Below are positions 9,717-18,424 of a DNA stretch of 64,000 nt, piece by piece (the stretch's first letter is position 1; every line of letters starts with the position of its first letter). The stretch is taken from the NCBI RefSeq assembly GCF_001545115.1, contig NZ_FCNU01000028.1, positions 186,001 to 250,000 of the forward strand, read 5' to 3'. The stretch comes from Candidatus Protochlamydia phocaeensis. GTDB taxonomy: Bacteria; Chlamydiota; Chlamydiia; Chlamydiales; Parachlamydiaceae. Under the pieces are notes generated by a model. The model was not told the DNA's origin and made no database searches. It saw only the letters and a list, made by a program, of their open reading frames with translations. The position numbers and the translations under genes were made by a program.

Positions 9717-10149
9717 TTAACGAACAAAGTATTGGCCATGAAGACCGGTTGGAATGGAGTGAGCGGCTTGCGCGCCCGATTTCTTCTAAAGTCTTTGCAT
9801 CAAGGATAAGAAGAAAGGAATGCCGGTTCAATGATCGAGAACGACAGCCAAGACGATTTCGTCATCTTCTTTTGCTTCAGGTGCAGCGACGAAAACGGGC
9901 TCGCCAGGACACCATCCTTCTTCAGACCAAAGAAGCGCGCTGTTTGCTTGCGTGTCAATGGTATAAATAGACCGTTGATCATGCGAAGAAGGGAGGTTAC
10001 GCGCATCGACGGCATAAACATAGCGCTAGGGCATTCCCTCGTAAGCCGCATTGATGCGCGGAAATGGCAGGATTTTTCTTTTTGAAGGAAAACATGGTAG
10101 CGACTCCTATTAGACAAGTCAATCCCAAAAGAAATAAGAATTTTTTCAT
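9717..10149 (-). pseudogene. Decayed carotenoid oxygenase (retinal-forming enzyme family) C-terminus
   Basis: Read on the minus strand with frameshifts, this stretch encodes pieces typical of the C-terminus of carotenoid cleavage oxygenases. LPFPRINAAYEGMP then RYVYAVDARNLPS (10070 to about 10000, with a TAG where a Tyr codon is expected) is followed by GWCPGEPVFVAAPEAKEDDE and IVLAVVLDH. A TGA stop comes next, then a frameshift into LLILDAKTLEEIGRAS, and another into GLHGQYF (9726-9746), a common family ending, before TAA at 9717. A short MKKFLFLLG start at 10149 is out of frame. At least two stops and two shifts show the gene is dead, and most of its N-terminal beta-propeller has been deleted. 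Confidence 0.72.
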
Positions 10150-10381
10150 TGAATGGAAAAATTAAGGGACTAAATGAAAGATCAAGAGACAGAAAAGTAT
10201 ATAATAGAAGAGTACCCTTTCTAGGGCGTATCTATAAATTCATCATTTCAAATAGGGAGATGATGGGTTAATATACCCACTTAAGAGCTATTTTAGCGAT
10301 TCTTTATCATAAAGATTTGAAAAAAAATCTAATTATTATAAAACATTCATGTAATTTAAAATGAAGCGGGAAAGGTTAGCT

Positions 10382-11164
10382 ATGGAAGGGCAAGCGGGAA
10401 TAAAAAGATGGATCAGACAAGCGGCTGCCTACATGACTGCGACTTGTTTATTTTTTTCTTTCCAACAACCCGCTTCGGCCTTTGCTGATATCGAAATGTG
10501 CGACGAGCAGCGCAATCAAGTCGCCATTGGACTGGCAGGCGTGACGGCTATTGGATTAGCTGTAGGCGTTGGATGCATGTGCGCTTGTAGGAACCATCAT
10601 AAGAAGCACCATTCGCATTCTGGATATTCATACGATTCTACTTATTCAAGCATTGTTGATCCCGGCTATTCATATGATAAATATCATTCGCATCACCACC
10701 ATCACGGTTCTGATTATTCCGATTACTCGGATTATAGCCATACCTCAAGTCATTTTCCTTCTAGCTACTATGATTCCTATGATTACTCGAGATTTGACCG
10801 CGAGCGAATTGTAAGCACAGGCGATGCGCTATCGGGCACTTTTGTCGCCCATCTTAACCCGGCTCTTGCAGGCCAGGGCAGCGCTACTCCTTTTATTCAA
10901 TTGCCTGATGGAACGACAATGACGCTCGATAGCCTTACCTTTTCCAATAGTGATTCTTCTATTCCCTTCGGCCCCTTTTATCAAAAAGGGACTTATGCTT
11001 TTGGCATTCGCATCAATCCGAATGCTTCTCGGTCGGCTGATTCGTCAGTTGTATCTATCATTCTCAATGTCAATGAATCAATGGTTCAACAAAACGAATT
11101 TGATCTTCCTGCCAATCCTCCTTCGAACTTCAGTCCGCCCCTCGTTTTTTTTAAGTTTCTTTAA
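10382..11164 (+). CDS. Secreted His/Ser/Tyr/Asp-rich hypothetical protein
   Basis: I do not recognise this protein. It has about 260 residues. An N-terminal hydrophobic stretch (AAYMTATCLFFSFQQPASAFA) looks like a signal peptide with an AFA cleavage site. A second hydrophobic segment (IGLAGVTAIGLAVGVGCMCA) follows. Next comes a low-complexity region rich in His, Ser, Tyr and Asp, including HHKKHHSHS, a run of five His, and SDYSDYSDYS. The C-terminal ~110 residues look globular and beta-rich. ATG 10382 is chosen over ATG 10361 because AAAGG lies 6 nt upstream of it. The His cluster could bind metal, but that is only inference. Confidence 0.6.
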   Translation: MEGQAGIKRWIRQAAAYMTATCLFFSFQQPASAFADIEMCDEQRNQVAIGLAGVTAIGLAVGVGCMCACRNHHKKHHSHSGYSYDSTYSSIVDPGYSYDKYHSHHHHHGSDYSDYSDYSHTSSHFPSSYYDSYDYSRFDRERIVSTGDALSGTFVAHLNPALAGQGSATPFIQLPDGTTMTLDSLTFSNSDSSIPFGPFYQKGTYAFGIRINPNASRSADSSVVSIILNVNESMVQQNEFDLPANPPSNFSPPLVFFKFL

Positions 11165-11323
11165 TTTCTGAATCTCTTTAGCCTATTCTGCGGATCATTT
11201 TCTTGATTTCTGCTTTTCAAATTAGAAGATTGTAATATTCTAAATCATACTTTAATAAGTTCTTTATGGTTCTTGTATTATAATCATCAATACTAACAAT
11301 TGATTAATTTAGAACTTGCCTAT

Positions 11324-12646
11324 ATGTCAGCTATTAATTCAGACTGCCAAGTGCTATTTGTTGGAGCAGGCCCTGTGGCTTTATTTACAGCCATTCAGGT
11401 CAAACTGCGAGAGCCAGACATTCCTATCGCATTGATGGATCGATTTAATGAGTATGTGAGAAGTCAAACACTGGTCATTGAGCCGTTGTCTTTGAAAACG
11501 GCTTGCGACCTTTCTCTCCTTAAGCAGCAGCGGCCGGAGTATGCCAACCAAATTGATGCTTTTGCGCAGCTTATCTTGGATTTAAAAACGCATAAGAAAA
11601 TTAAAATCAATCAATTAGAATCAAGACTGAACAAGATAGCGGAAGAGTTGAACATTGTTGTGCATAGAGGATATATCTTTGATGCGGAAGAAGAAGGGGA
11701 GCAGACGCAAAGGCATTTGCGGGGAATTGAGCGCTTGAAGCAGGCGTTCCCGAATGCCAAGTTGATTATCGGTTCAGATGGCGCTCATAGCAAGGTAAGG
11801 AAAGCGGTTTTTCCAGATGACTTAAGAATAGATGAAGGATTGCAATATACCCTAGCTGTAAAATATTGGGTTATGGACCAAAGCGATTCGCTTAGTAAGC
11901 TTGTCTCCTATCCCACTCAGAAAATAGCAGGGTTTACTCAGGAGCATGTCGGACGGTACGATGTTGAGAAAAATGCCACTCCAATCAACGTGCAATTTTT
12001 TGTTGATAAAGCGACTTTTGAAAAATTTCAAGCTTACCGGGCAGGCAATCCGCTCCCTTTTGAAAAAGTCAAAGAGATCGATCCCTGTTTTGAAGAGAAA
12101 ATTAAAACGTGGCTGAGCGTACGCAGAGAACAGTTAGGGGATATCATAGAGGGAGAAATCGATGTTTACAGCATTAAATTATCCGTTTATCAAAGCCGTC
12201 AAGTGATCCATCAAGAGGGCGATTGCACATTTTGCTTTGTTGGCGATGCGTTATTTGGCGTTCCCTTCTTTAAATCCATTAACAATGGCTTATTATGCGG
12301 ATCTAAATTAAGTAAAGCTATTGTTAAAACTCTTCGTCCCTCTTCTCGTCCGCCTTCCCTGTGGAAACGCATTCGCTCCTTTGTCCACACAGTTTTCTTA
12401 TCAAGGGCACAAGTAGCAGAGTGGAGGGCTTCGCCATTGAGGCGCTATGCTGTTTATACGGAAAAGCTGGCTAATAGGGAAATTTTGTGGGCGCGTATTA
12501 AAAACGTCTTTTTAAATGGTTATCAATGGTTTCTTGATGTTAGTGCACGAGTGCCTTGGCAAGTCAATAAATGGAGCGCCTACGATGTAAATCGGTTTAT
12601 TGAATTCGATTATAGTCATGATGGGCATTCTTCCAACCAGATTTGA
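11324..12646 (+). CDS. FAD-dependent monooxygenase-like protein
   Basis: A protein of about 440 residues with the fold signature of PHBH-type flavin monooxygenases. VLFVGAGPVALFTA is the N-terminal FAD-binding Rossmann motif, IIGSDGAHSKVRK is the DG motif that contacts NADPH and FAD, and CFVGDALFGVPFFKSINNG is the GD motif contacting the FAD ribityl chain. The start is taken as ATG 11324; an in-frame TTG at 11300 is weaker. The substrate is unknown; the ~150 residues after the GD motif are unusual and poor in motifs. It stands alone with AT-rich flanks. Catalytic activity is plausible, as all three flavin motifs are present. Confidence 0.75.
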   Translation: MSAINSDCQVLFVGAGPVALFTAIQVKLREPDIPIALMDRFNEYVRSQTLVIEPLSLKTACDLSLLKQQRPEYANQIDAFAQLILDLKTHKKIKINQLESRLNKIAEELNIVVHRGYIFDAEEEGEQTQRHLRGIERLKQAFPNAKLIIGSDGAHSKVRKAVFPDDLRIDEGLQYTLAVKYWVMDQSDSLSKLVSYPTQKIAGFTQEHVGRYDVEKNATPINVQFFVDKATFEKFQAYRAGNPLPFEKVKEIDPCFEEKIKTWLSVRREQLGDIIEGEIDVYSIKLSVYQSRQVIHQEGDCTFCFVGDALFGVPFFKSINNGLLCGSKLSKAIVKTLRPSSRPPSLWKRIRSFVHTVFLSRAQVAEWRASPLRRYAVYTEKLANREILWARIKNVFLNGYQWFLDVSARVPWQVNKWSAYDVNRFIEFDYSHDGHSSNQI

Positions 12647-13426
12647 TTTAATTCTTTTAGAAACTAGAAGAAAATGGCTTAAAAGATAAAGTAAACCCTT
12701 TTTGAATGTTCCTGCATCGACCGTTGAATGAGGGAGCCGCATTCTTCCCGAATTGGCGCAAAAGAAAGAACTGATTGACTATATAAGCCATTAGAAGCGG
12801 CTTTCCTTGAAGATTTTCAACTGATCCCGTCGCCGCTTTCTTCTTCCGAGCCATTCAAATGATCCACTCGATTAAGGCAGATGATTGCATCATTAATTAG
12901 ATTCAAAATGTCAAAGGTGAAACAAAGCTTGTTAAGCAAATCAAAGAACTTTCTGCTGATGACCAATTTTTATTGGTGCTAGATGCGTTTGCCTCTTCGC
13001 TTGCCTGTCAAGCGCATATTGCCATGAACCAAATCACTTTGATTCTTGCTCATCAATTTTTTCGCCAAATTCTTTGCCGATCGATTAGCAACCCTTCATT
13101 TTCTTGTTCCGGGAACAGCTGTTTCCATCCATCTATTCCAATCCTTAAAATTACCTGTTACAACAAATTCATTAGGCCCTTGAATGGCCTGATAGACTTT
13201 TTGCGTTTAGACGGGCAAATGTACGCAAGAGAGGGGCGGGCGTTCTTTTCAAGAACCGATCTTAGGGGAGGGAGTATACCCTCTAAGACATTCATTATCG
13301 CTGTACTTTAAAATTTTTTTGGATAAATTAAAGATGAAAATGTCATTTTTACCTTAACCAATTTGCTAGACAGACGAAAATAACTAATAACCCATAGGGC
13401 TTAGTGAAATAAGAAAACAAGCAGGC
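12647..13426. other. Intergenic graveyard with gene remnants
   Basis: About 780 bp without an intact gene. On the plus strand near 12915-13110 the frame reads ELSADDQFLLVLDAFASSLA then CQAHIAMNQ, and later FFRQILCRSISNPSFSC. This weakly recalls the C-terminal dimerisation domain of MutL (SLACHxAIxxNQ ... SNP..C), though the match is loose. A minus-strand peptidase fragment lies at 13096-13200. The rest, including short open frames near 12660-12850, shows no supporting start signals or recognisable sequence. It looks like decayed, formerly coding DNA, with the promoter of the next gene at the right end. Confidence 0.45.
13096..13200 (-). pseudogene. Fragment of a proline-iminopeptidase-like alpha/beta hydrolase
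   Basis: A minus-strand fragment reads VYQAIQGPNEFVVTGNFKDW then NRWMETAVPG before a stop at 13096. The pattern QGPNEFxVTGxxKDWxR is typical of the region before the last strand of the prolyl/proline iminopeptidase branch of alpha/beta hydrolases (peptidase family S33). Neither the catalytic Ser region nor the C-terminal Asp/His part can be found in frame nearby, so only about 30 residues of a dead gene remain. The identification rests on one short motif. Confidence 0.45.
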
Positions 13427-14575
13427 ATGATGATTACTTGGCAAACTCCTTTTCATTTGAAATCTTTAGAGCTTCCCAATCGCATCGTGATGGCTCCCAT
13501 GACGCGTAGCTCTTCCAAACAGCATATTCCAGGACCTACTCAGAGTGATTATTATCGAAAAAGGGCGGAAGGGGGAATAGGCCTGATTATCTCAGAGGGA
13601 ACCGTTATCGATCACAAAGCCTCTAACGGCTATCCAAATGTGCCGCATTTCTATGGGGAAAAAGCATTGGCGGGCTGGCGCTATATTATTGAAGAGGTGC
13701 ATCAAGCAGGGGCAAAAATGTTTCCTCAACTGTGGCATGTCGGCGGCGTTAGGCAGCGATATGCTTGTAAAAATAGAAAAAGCGACGATCAACGAGAAGC
13801 GTGTGCGTGTGAGGGCAATGTGCCGGGATATGCGCCCTCGGCAGTGCAGCATCCTTATGTAAAAAATGGAGAAGTGCCTTTGGAAATGTCCTTAAAAGAT
13901 ATTTCGGACGTAATAGAAGCGTTTGCCAAAGCGGCTAAGAATGCCCAACAATTGGGGTTTGATGGGATAGAATTGCACGGAGCGCATGGTTATTTAATAG
14001 ATCAATTTTTTTGGGAGTATACCAATAGGCGTGCCGATCAATATGGGGGCAGGACGCTTAACGAGCGAACCCGTTTTGCTGTAGAGATCATCGAAGCGAT
14101 CCGAAAAGAAGTCGGACCTGATTTTCCAATTGATTTTCGCTTTTCACAATGGAAGCTAGGGGATTATTCAGCCAAACTGGCAACAACACCGCAGGAGCTG
14201 GAATCTTTTCTCATTCCGCTAGTCCAAGCAGGGGTTGATATTTTCCATTGCAGCACCAGGCGTTTTTGGGAGCCTGAATTTCCTCATTCTCATTTGAATT
14301 TAGCGGGATGGACTAAAAAAATTACCGGCAAGCCCACCATTACTGTAGGTTCAGTTGGATTGGATATCGATTTCATTTCAAATTTAAGTGTAGATTCTTC
14401 GAAAACGGATAATAGGCTTGAATACTTATTAAAGGCCTTATCAAATGAAGAATTTGATTTAATCGCAATAGGGCGTGCGGTCCTGGCAGACCCTGATTGG
14501 TTTAAGAAAGTCATTGAACAGCGTTTCGATGACGTGATTCCATTTAGCAGAAGCATGTCTGGATTTTCATCATAA
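13427..14575 (+). CDS. NADH:flavin oxidoreductase, Old Yellow Enzyme family
   Basis: A 382-residue FMN-dependent ene-reductase of the OYE/NemA family, which reduces activated C=C bonds of xenobiotics or quinone-like compounds using NAD(P)H. The TIM-barrel motifs are clear: LPNRIVMAPMTRSSS at the N-terminus, LWHVGGVRQ, the signature GFDGIELHGAHGYLIDQFFW with the paired substrate-binding His region at about residues 182-200, NRRADQYGG, and the phosphate-binding end DLIAIGRAVLADPDW. The CRKNR/Cys-rich insertion near residues 110-125 is unusual. It is a single gene with its own upstream AT-rich region; ATG 13427 is immediately followed by a second ATG. Confidence 0.9.
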   Translation: MMITWQTPFHLKSLELPNRIVMAPMTRSSSKQHIPGPTQSDYYRKRAEGGIGLIISEGTVIDHKASNGYPNVPHFYGEKALAGWRYIIEEVHQAGAKMFPQLWHVGGVRQRYACKNRKSDDQREACACEGNVPGYAPSAVQHPYVKNGEVPLEMSLKDISDVIEAFAKAAKNAQQLGFDGIELHGAHGYLIDQFFWEYTNRRADQYGGRTLNERTRFAVEIIEAIRKEVGPDFPIDFRFSQWKLGDYSAKLATTPQELESFLIPLVQAGVDIFHCSTRRFWEPEFPHSHLNLAGWTKKITGKPTITVGSVGLDIDFISNLSVDSSKTDNRLEYLLKALSNEEFDLIAIGRAVLADPDWFKKVIEQRFDDVIPFSRSMSGFSS

Positions 14576-14627
14576 ATGCTCCTTCAGGTAAATTATTCAG
14601 AAAGGAACGAAGTTATATCCCTCCCTC

Positions 14628-14834
14628 TTACCGGTCTATTTGGTCGATCAAATTTTTTAAATCCGATTCTATATTAGGCTTTGGATCGGTATGATAGTGT
14701 TTTTGAATAATCTTCACGACCTCATCAAAGTTGGCAGGAGCCTTTTCAAGTTCTTGGGGTTTTAATTTATCCCAGCGTCTTAATATTAGAAGCCTTGCCG
14801 TATCCCAATCACGTATAAAACCTAGATTTGACAT
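14628..14834 (-). CDS. Small CsbD-like protein
   Basis: A 68-residue hydrophilic, probably all-helical cytoplasmic protein. WDKLKPQELEKAPANFDEVV followed by IIQKHYH matches the pattern of CsbD-like stress proteins (W-x2-L-x3-EL ... N/D-x-(D/E) ... IQ-x2-Y). In other bacteria csbD is induced by general stress, but its molecular role is unknown. ATG 14834 is preceded by AGAAGAG at good distance. It converges with the OYE gene. The similarity is short, so an unrelated small protein is possible. Confidence 0.6.
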   Translation of the reverse strand: MSNLGFIRDWDTARLLILRRWDKLKPQELEKAPANFDEVVKIIQKHYHTDPKPNIESDLKNLIDQIDR

Positions 14835-15242
14835 AAGAAACTCTTCTATATTTATTTCTAATCCTGCCTACCTATAAAAAAGATTCCATTTATTGTCGAT
14901 CTGAAAAGGAATGGCAGATTTGGCTATATAGGCAGGGAAATGTAGAAAACGCTTACGTCAATGTCGAAATAAGCACTTCCATATGGTCAATGGCACTGGC
15001 GATGTATTTAAGTTAAGTGAGACCCTCTCAGAGATCGCAGAACATTCTTGGCTTTATCCAAGAGAGCGTTATAGGCTTCTAAAATAAAGCAAATAAGCCG
15101 TATATATCCAAAATCCTAGGGCTTTATTCACCTGTTTTTACCTCCCGGCGAAGGAGGGAGGCAACGGTTACATTGAATCAATAGAGAGTTGTGATTTTAA
15201 CTTCTTTGTGTATATTGATTTTTTTTAATATATGAGAATTAT
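14835..15242. other. Intergenic stretch, possibly decayed coding DNA
   Basis: About 400 bp between divergent genes. A short plus-strand frame near 14982-15085 reads LSETLSEIAEHSWLYPRERY before a stop, which looks protein-like but belongs to nothing I recognise. A CCTCCCGGCGAAGGAGGGAG hairpin-like sequence lies near 15142-15161. The right end holds the promoter for the DUF1254 gene. Confidence 0.35.
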
Positions 15243-16679
15243 ATGCGCTATTTTGCTATCTGTCTTTCATTTATTTCGATGACGACGTTGTTTTTTGCAG
15301 AAGCTCAAGACGGGGGAACAACTTCTAGCTCTTCGCTCAGCCCTGAGGAAGCAGTGGAAATAGCTACGGATGCCTATATTTACGGTTATTCCTTAATTAC
15401 AACGGAAATTACCCGAGTGCAGATGAGCAATGTTTCTAAAATGGACGAAATGCATGCTCCCATGGGGCAATTTATTAATGTTAAACGTTATCCTCCTGCG
15501 GATTATCGGGGAGTATCTGCGCCTAATGCTGACACTCTTTATTCAATTGCATGGGTCGATTTATCAGAGCCACAAGTATTCAGTCATCCTGATATGGGTA
15601 AACGCTTCTATTTATTTGAAATGACAGATTTATGGATGATAGACTTTGCAGCTCCTGGTTCACGTACAGCTGGGGGGGAGGCAACTAATTATTTACTGAC
15701 AGGTCCGGGCTGGAAAGGGCAAGTTCCCGATGGGATGAAACACATCCCGGTTAATACCTTATACATGGTCATTTTAGGCCGCATTTATGCTAATGGTTCT
15801 GAAGAAGATTATAAAAAAGTTAATCTGCTTCAAAGCCAGCTGAAACTTATTCCGCTTTCATCTTGGGGAAAAAATTATGAATACAAAGCCCCACCAATCA
15901 ATCCAAATCCCGGTTTCGATATGACTGCGAAACCTCAGGAAGTGATTAATGAAATGGATATCTCAGCATACTTCAATCTTATGACCAAGTTAATGGGCAG
16001 TGTAGCGCCTCCACCGGTTGAAGATGCTTCCATCTTAGCTCGTATGGCAAAAATAGGCCTCATTTCTGGTCAGCCATTTGATATAAGTAAATTCTCCCCT
16101 GAGATTGAAGCTGCAATTAAAAAAGCAGGCAAAGTAGGTATGTCGCTTATCAACAAAAATCAAAAAAACATGGGCAGTGTGGAGAATGGATGGACCGTTT
16201 CTAAAGGTTTAGGTATTTATGGAACGGATTATTTAAAGAGGGCTACTGTTGCAGCGTTCGGATGGCCGGCCAATCGGGAAAAAGATGCCGTCTACTCTTA
16301 CACTTTTGAAGATAAAAGTGGAAATAGACTGACGGGAGCAAATAAGTACACTTTAACGTTTGAGAAAGGTCGGATACCTCCTGTAAATGGCTTTTGGTCA
16401 ATTACTATGTATGAGGTTGACAATGGTTGGTGGTTTGTGCCTAATCCTCTTAATAAATTCACAGTCAGTGAACGAAACGAATTGAAATATAACTCTGATG
16501 GCTCATTAACTTTGTATTTTCAGAATGAAAGTCCAGGAAAAGATAAGGAATCTAATTGGTTGCCAGCACCTAAAACAGATTTTCTTCTCATGTTGCGGAT
16601 GTATTGGCCAAAAGAAAAAAGTCCCTCTATTTTAAACAATACGTGGCAACCTCCAGCAGTGATAAAAATAACAGAATAA
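15243..16679 (+). CDS. DUF1254/DUF1214-domain secreted protein
   Basis: A 478-residue protein with a cleavable signal peptide (about residues 1-20, MRYFAICLSF...FFAEA). The DUF1254 domain follows (EAVEIATDAYIYGYSLITTE, then NADTLYSIAWVDLS), and the DUF1214 domain makes up the C-terminus (PPVNGFWSITMYEVDNGWWF, ending in MLRMYWPKE). The family is widespread, periplasmic or exported, and without an established function. The gene stands alone; its codon and base use does not stand out. The ribosome-binding site before ATG 15243 is weak. Confidence 0.88.
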   Translation: MRYFAICLSFISMTTLFFAEAQDGGTTSSSSLSPEEAVEIATDAYIYGYSLITTEITRVQMSNVSKMDEMHAPMGQFINVKRYPPADYRGVSAPNADTLYSIAWVDLSEPQVFSHPDMGKRFYLFEMTDLWMIDFAAPGSRTAGGEATNYLLTGPGWKGQVPDGMKHIPVNTLYMVILGRIYANGSEEDYKKVNLLQSQLKLIPLSSWGKNYEYKAPPINPNPGFDMTAKPQEVINEMDISAYFNLMTKLMGSVAPPPVEDASILARMAKIGLISGQPFDISKFSPEIEAAIKKAGKVGMSLINKNQKNMGSVENGWTVSKGLGIYGTDYLKRATVAAFGWPANREKDAVYSYTFEDKSGNRLTGANKYTLTFEKGRIPPVNGFWSITMYEVDNGWWFVPNPLNKFTVSERNELKYNSDGSLTLYFQNESPGKDKESNWLPAPKTDFLLMLRMYWPKEKSPSILNNTWQPPAVIKITE

Positions 16680-16776
16680 ATGATTTTGCCGTTTTTGATC
16701 TACTAGAGGAATGTATTAAATACCTGGAATTGAATTTGTTATATTTTTTTTGTAAGTAAGAAAGGTCTTGTTTCTC

Positions 16777-16839
16777 TAACCATTCTCAACCCCTTTATGA
16801 TCCCTTTAAAAGGGATTATAAAGGCTGAAGAGTGGGTTT
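16777..16839. repeat. Long imperfect palindrome, probable bidirectional terminator
   Basis: A 33-nt core at 16792-16824 folds back on itself almost perfectly (CCTTTATGATCCCTTT against its complement with one mismatch). Outer arms extend the pairing imperfectly to TAACC...GGGTTT. It sits between the convergent DUF1254 gene and the 17.0-18.4 kb gene, a natural place for a two-way terminator. It does not match the dispersed repeat families found later in the window. Confidence 0.55.
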
Positions 16840-16896
16840 CTATTAACCAAAAGATAGAAACCTTTTCAAAAAACGCTTAAAAGGCCTAAGCGTATA

Positions 16897-16981
16897 AACT
16901 TCAGTTACTGGATACACGTCGAACGTTTGACTGGATTTCCTTTTCTCAAGAATTTTCAACCCTCTCGAAATTAACAGCTTA
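16897..16981. repeat. Direct repeat, left copy, flanking the nucleotidyltransferase module
   Basis: These 85 bp align without gaps to 19172-19256, with 65 of 85 positions identical by my hand alignment; TTGACTGGAT and AATTTTCAA are shared blocks. On the minus strand both copies encode a similar peptide (LKI.E+.(K/R)SSQ.F(D/E)V), so the repeat may be two remnants of one gene family. The pair flanks the two-gene module at 17002-18979. Confidence 0.6.
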
Positions 16982-17001
16982 GTTTTTGAGGTTTAATATA
17001 T

Positions 17002-18423
17002 TTAATTTTTGCGATCCTTCGAAAATAAATCGAGGACGAGATGTCGCTTATATAAGGTCGTTGGGAGCGATAGCAAATGAATGTCAGTTTTGATGAAATA
17101 AAGATCTTCAAGCCGTTTTCTAAACGTGTAGATGAACTGCCTTAAAACATCAGATTCAGGCATAAATATTTGATATTGCCGAACAGCTGACTGAACATTG
17201 GCGATCCGGTCAATCGATTGAATCTGTTCCATCTTTTCCAATAGTTGAGGAAGCTTTTCTTTAGAAAACCGATAAGAAATATCAGAGAGAGATTCATCCA
17301 TCATTTTATGAAAAGGAAACTCAAAAAAATGTTTTAAGCGTACCTTCAAATCGCTGATAAAACTTAAAAACAACTGATAACATTCTTTGTATATCTCTCC
17401 ATGTCGACCGACCTTGAACTCCTTCTCACTCTGAATCATTTCTATTCCATCAACACAATCGTCCACCTGATAAAGGTCGCGTAAAAGTTGAATTACAATT
17501 TTGTCAAAGTCGTTATATACTTCAAATTGCATATGAAAATTTCCCTGTTGAAACGCTTTAAAAATTTCTATTAAAGCTTTCCAATCCCGTTCAAAGTCAG
17601 GATGATTGTGAAGGATTGGTGAAATAAAAAACGGTAATAAAGGTTCTATCTTGATCAAACAATTTCGGAGTATTACCCCCATTGTTATTTTAGAGCTGTT
17701 TTGAATCTCAGGAATTACTGCGCGAATTGCCATAATTGCCTGCAATATCTTAATCCAAGGAGGGGCTATTTTTGGTAACTTTCCAATGATCACTTGGAGT
17801 TCTTTTGGTTTTCTTAATTCGTAATTTTTCTTATTTCTTACATTTGTTACGACGAGAATTTCCGATGTTGCTAAATGATCAAGTGCAGTCATCAAGCTTC
17901 TTTTAGAGTAACCTACCTCGCTAAGATCAGAAGCTGAGAAGTGCATTCCATTTCTTGTCAAAAAATGTGTTAATATATCAGCCTTTGCCCCAGGACCAAA
18001 TAGATTACGTAACCGAAGCATAAGCAGAGAGGGCGACTCGAGTGCCGGCAATAAAGATTTTCCACTCACTTTAAGCGCAAAGTCAGCGCCCTCTTCCGCG
18101 CTCGGCCATTTTGCTGATGAGACCGAATTTAAAGCCGCAGCAAACTTGGAAAAAGAGTGCATGACGTCAGAATCCATATCTTTTAGAAAAGTACGCAATC
18201 GACTGACAGAAATATATTCATGATAACGGGAAGACCAATCCAAAGCCTCGTCACGCAGACGTGGATCGTATTTGGAAATGATCGCAGTCAAAATAATGAG
18301 TTCTTCTGGTTGGATTAAGCAATTCTCGTAAAATCGGTCGGTCCCTGCTACACCCAACTCTCTCCACGAGTTCCAGGCTATTCCAGTAAGACAATGGTCA
18401 AATTCTTCTTTTATAGTGTCCAT
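17002..18423 (-). CDS. Hypothetical protein with internal winged-helix-like region, partner of nucleotidyltransferase
   Basis: I do not recognise this 473-residue protein. It is soluble and mostly helical. A central segment at about residues 155-205 (FSASDLSEVGYSKRSLMTAL then DHLATSEILVV) has the helix-turn-helix plus wing pattern of winged-helix DNA-binding domains. I chose ATG 18423 over ATG 18441 because GGAAGGG lies 4 nt before it, and this puts the start 1 nt after the upstream stop. The tight pairing with a DUF6036-type nucleotidyltransferase recalls AbiE-like toxin-antitoxin pairs, where a winged-helix protein counteracts a nucleotidyltransferase, but the length is far larger than AbiEi. 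Function is unproven. Confidence 0.6.
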   Translation of the reverse strand: MDTIKEEFDHCLTGIAWNSWRELGVAGTDRFYENCLIQPEELIILTAIISKYDPRLRDEALDWSSRYHEYISVSRLRTFLKDMDSDVMHSFSKFAAALNSVSSAKWPSAEEGADFALKVSGKSLLPALESPSLLMLRLRNLFGPGAKADILTHFLTRNGMHFSASDLSEVGYSKRSLMTALDHLATSEILVVTNVRNKKNYELRKPKELQVIIGKLPKIAPPWIKILQAIMAIRAVIPEIQNSSKITMGVILRNCLIKIEPLLPFFISPILHNHPDFERDWKALIEIFKAFQQGNFHMQFEVYNDFDKIVIQLLRDLYQVDDCVDGIEMIQSEKEFKVGRHGEIYKECYQLFLSFISDLKVRLKHFFEFPFHKMMDESLSDISYRFSKEKLPQLLEKMEQIQSIDRIANVQSAVRQYQIFMPESDVLRQFIYTFRKRLEDLYFIKTDIHLLSLPTTLYKRHLVLDLFSKDRKN

Positions 18424-18424
18424 T

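Larger units (their letters stand above)
16680..17001. other. Intergenic region holding a palindrome and one arm of a direct repeat
   Basis: This space between convergent genes contains the palindrome at 16777-16839 and the left copy of the 85-bp diverged direct repeat at 16897-16981, both listed separately. No reading frame is convincing. Confidence 0.6.

Noticed and set aside
9800-10117. A 105-codon minus-strand open frame and an 84-codon plus-strand frame on top of it
   Set aside because: Both are shadow frames of the carotenoid oxygenase remnant, whose family-like segments lie in the other minus-strand frames.
10569-10814. An 81-codon Ile/Thr-rich frame within the His-rich protein gene
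   Set aside because: It is the +1 reading of the repetitive His/Tyr/Ser codons and has no independent signal.
12973-13311. A 112-codon plus-strand open frame in the 12.6-13.4 kb gap
   Set aside because: No ribosome-binding site, odd composition, and the minus strand of the same stretch carries a peptidase-like fragment; it reads as chance opening in decayed DNA.
16777-16839. The palindrome as a family A or B repeat copy
   Set aside because: Its arms share neither the TTTAATACACCC ends nor the GACTGCATCAAAGC block of those families.
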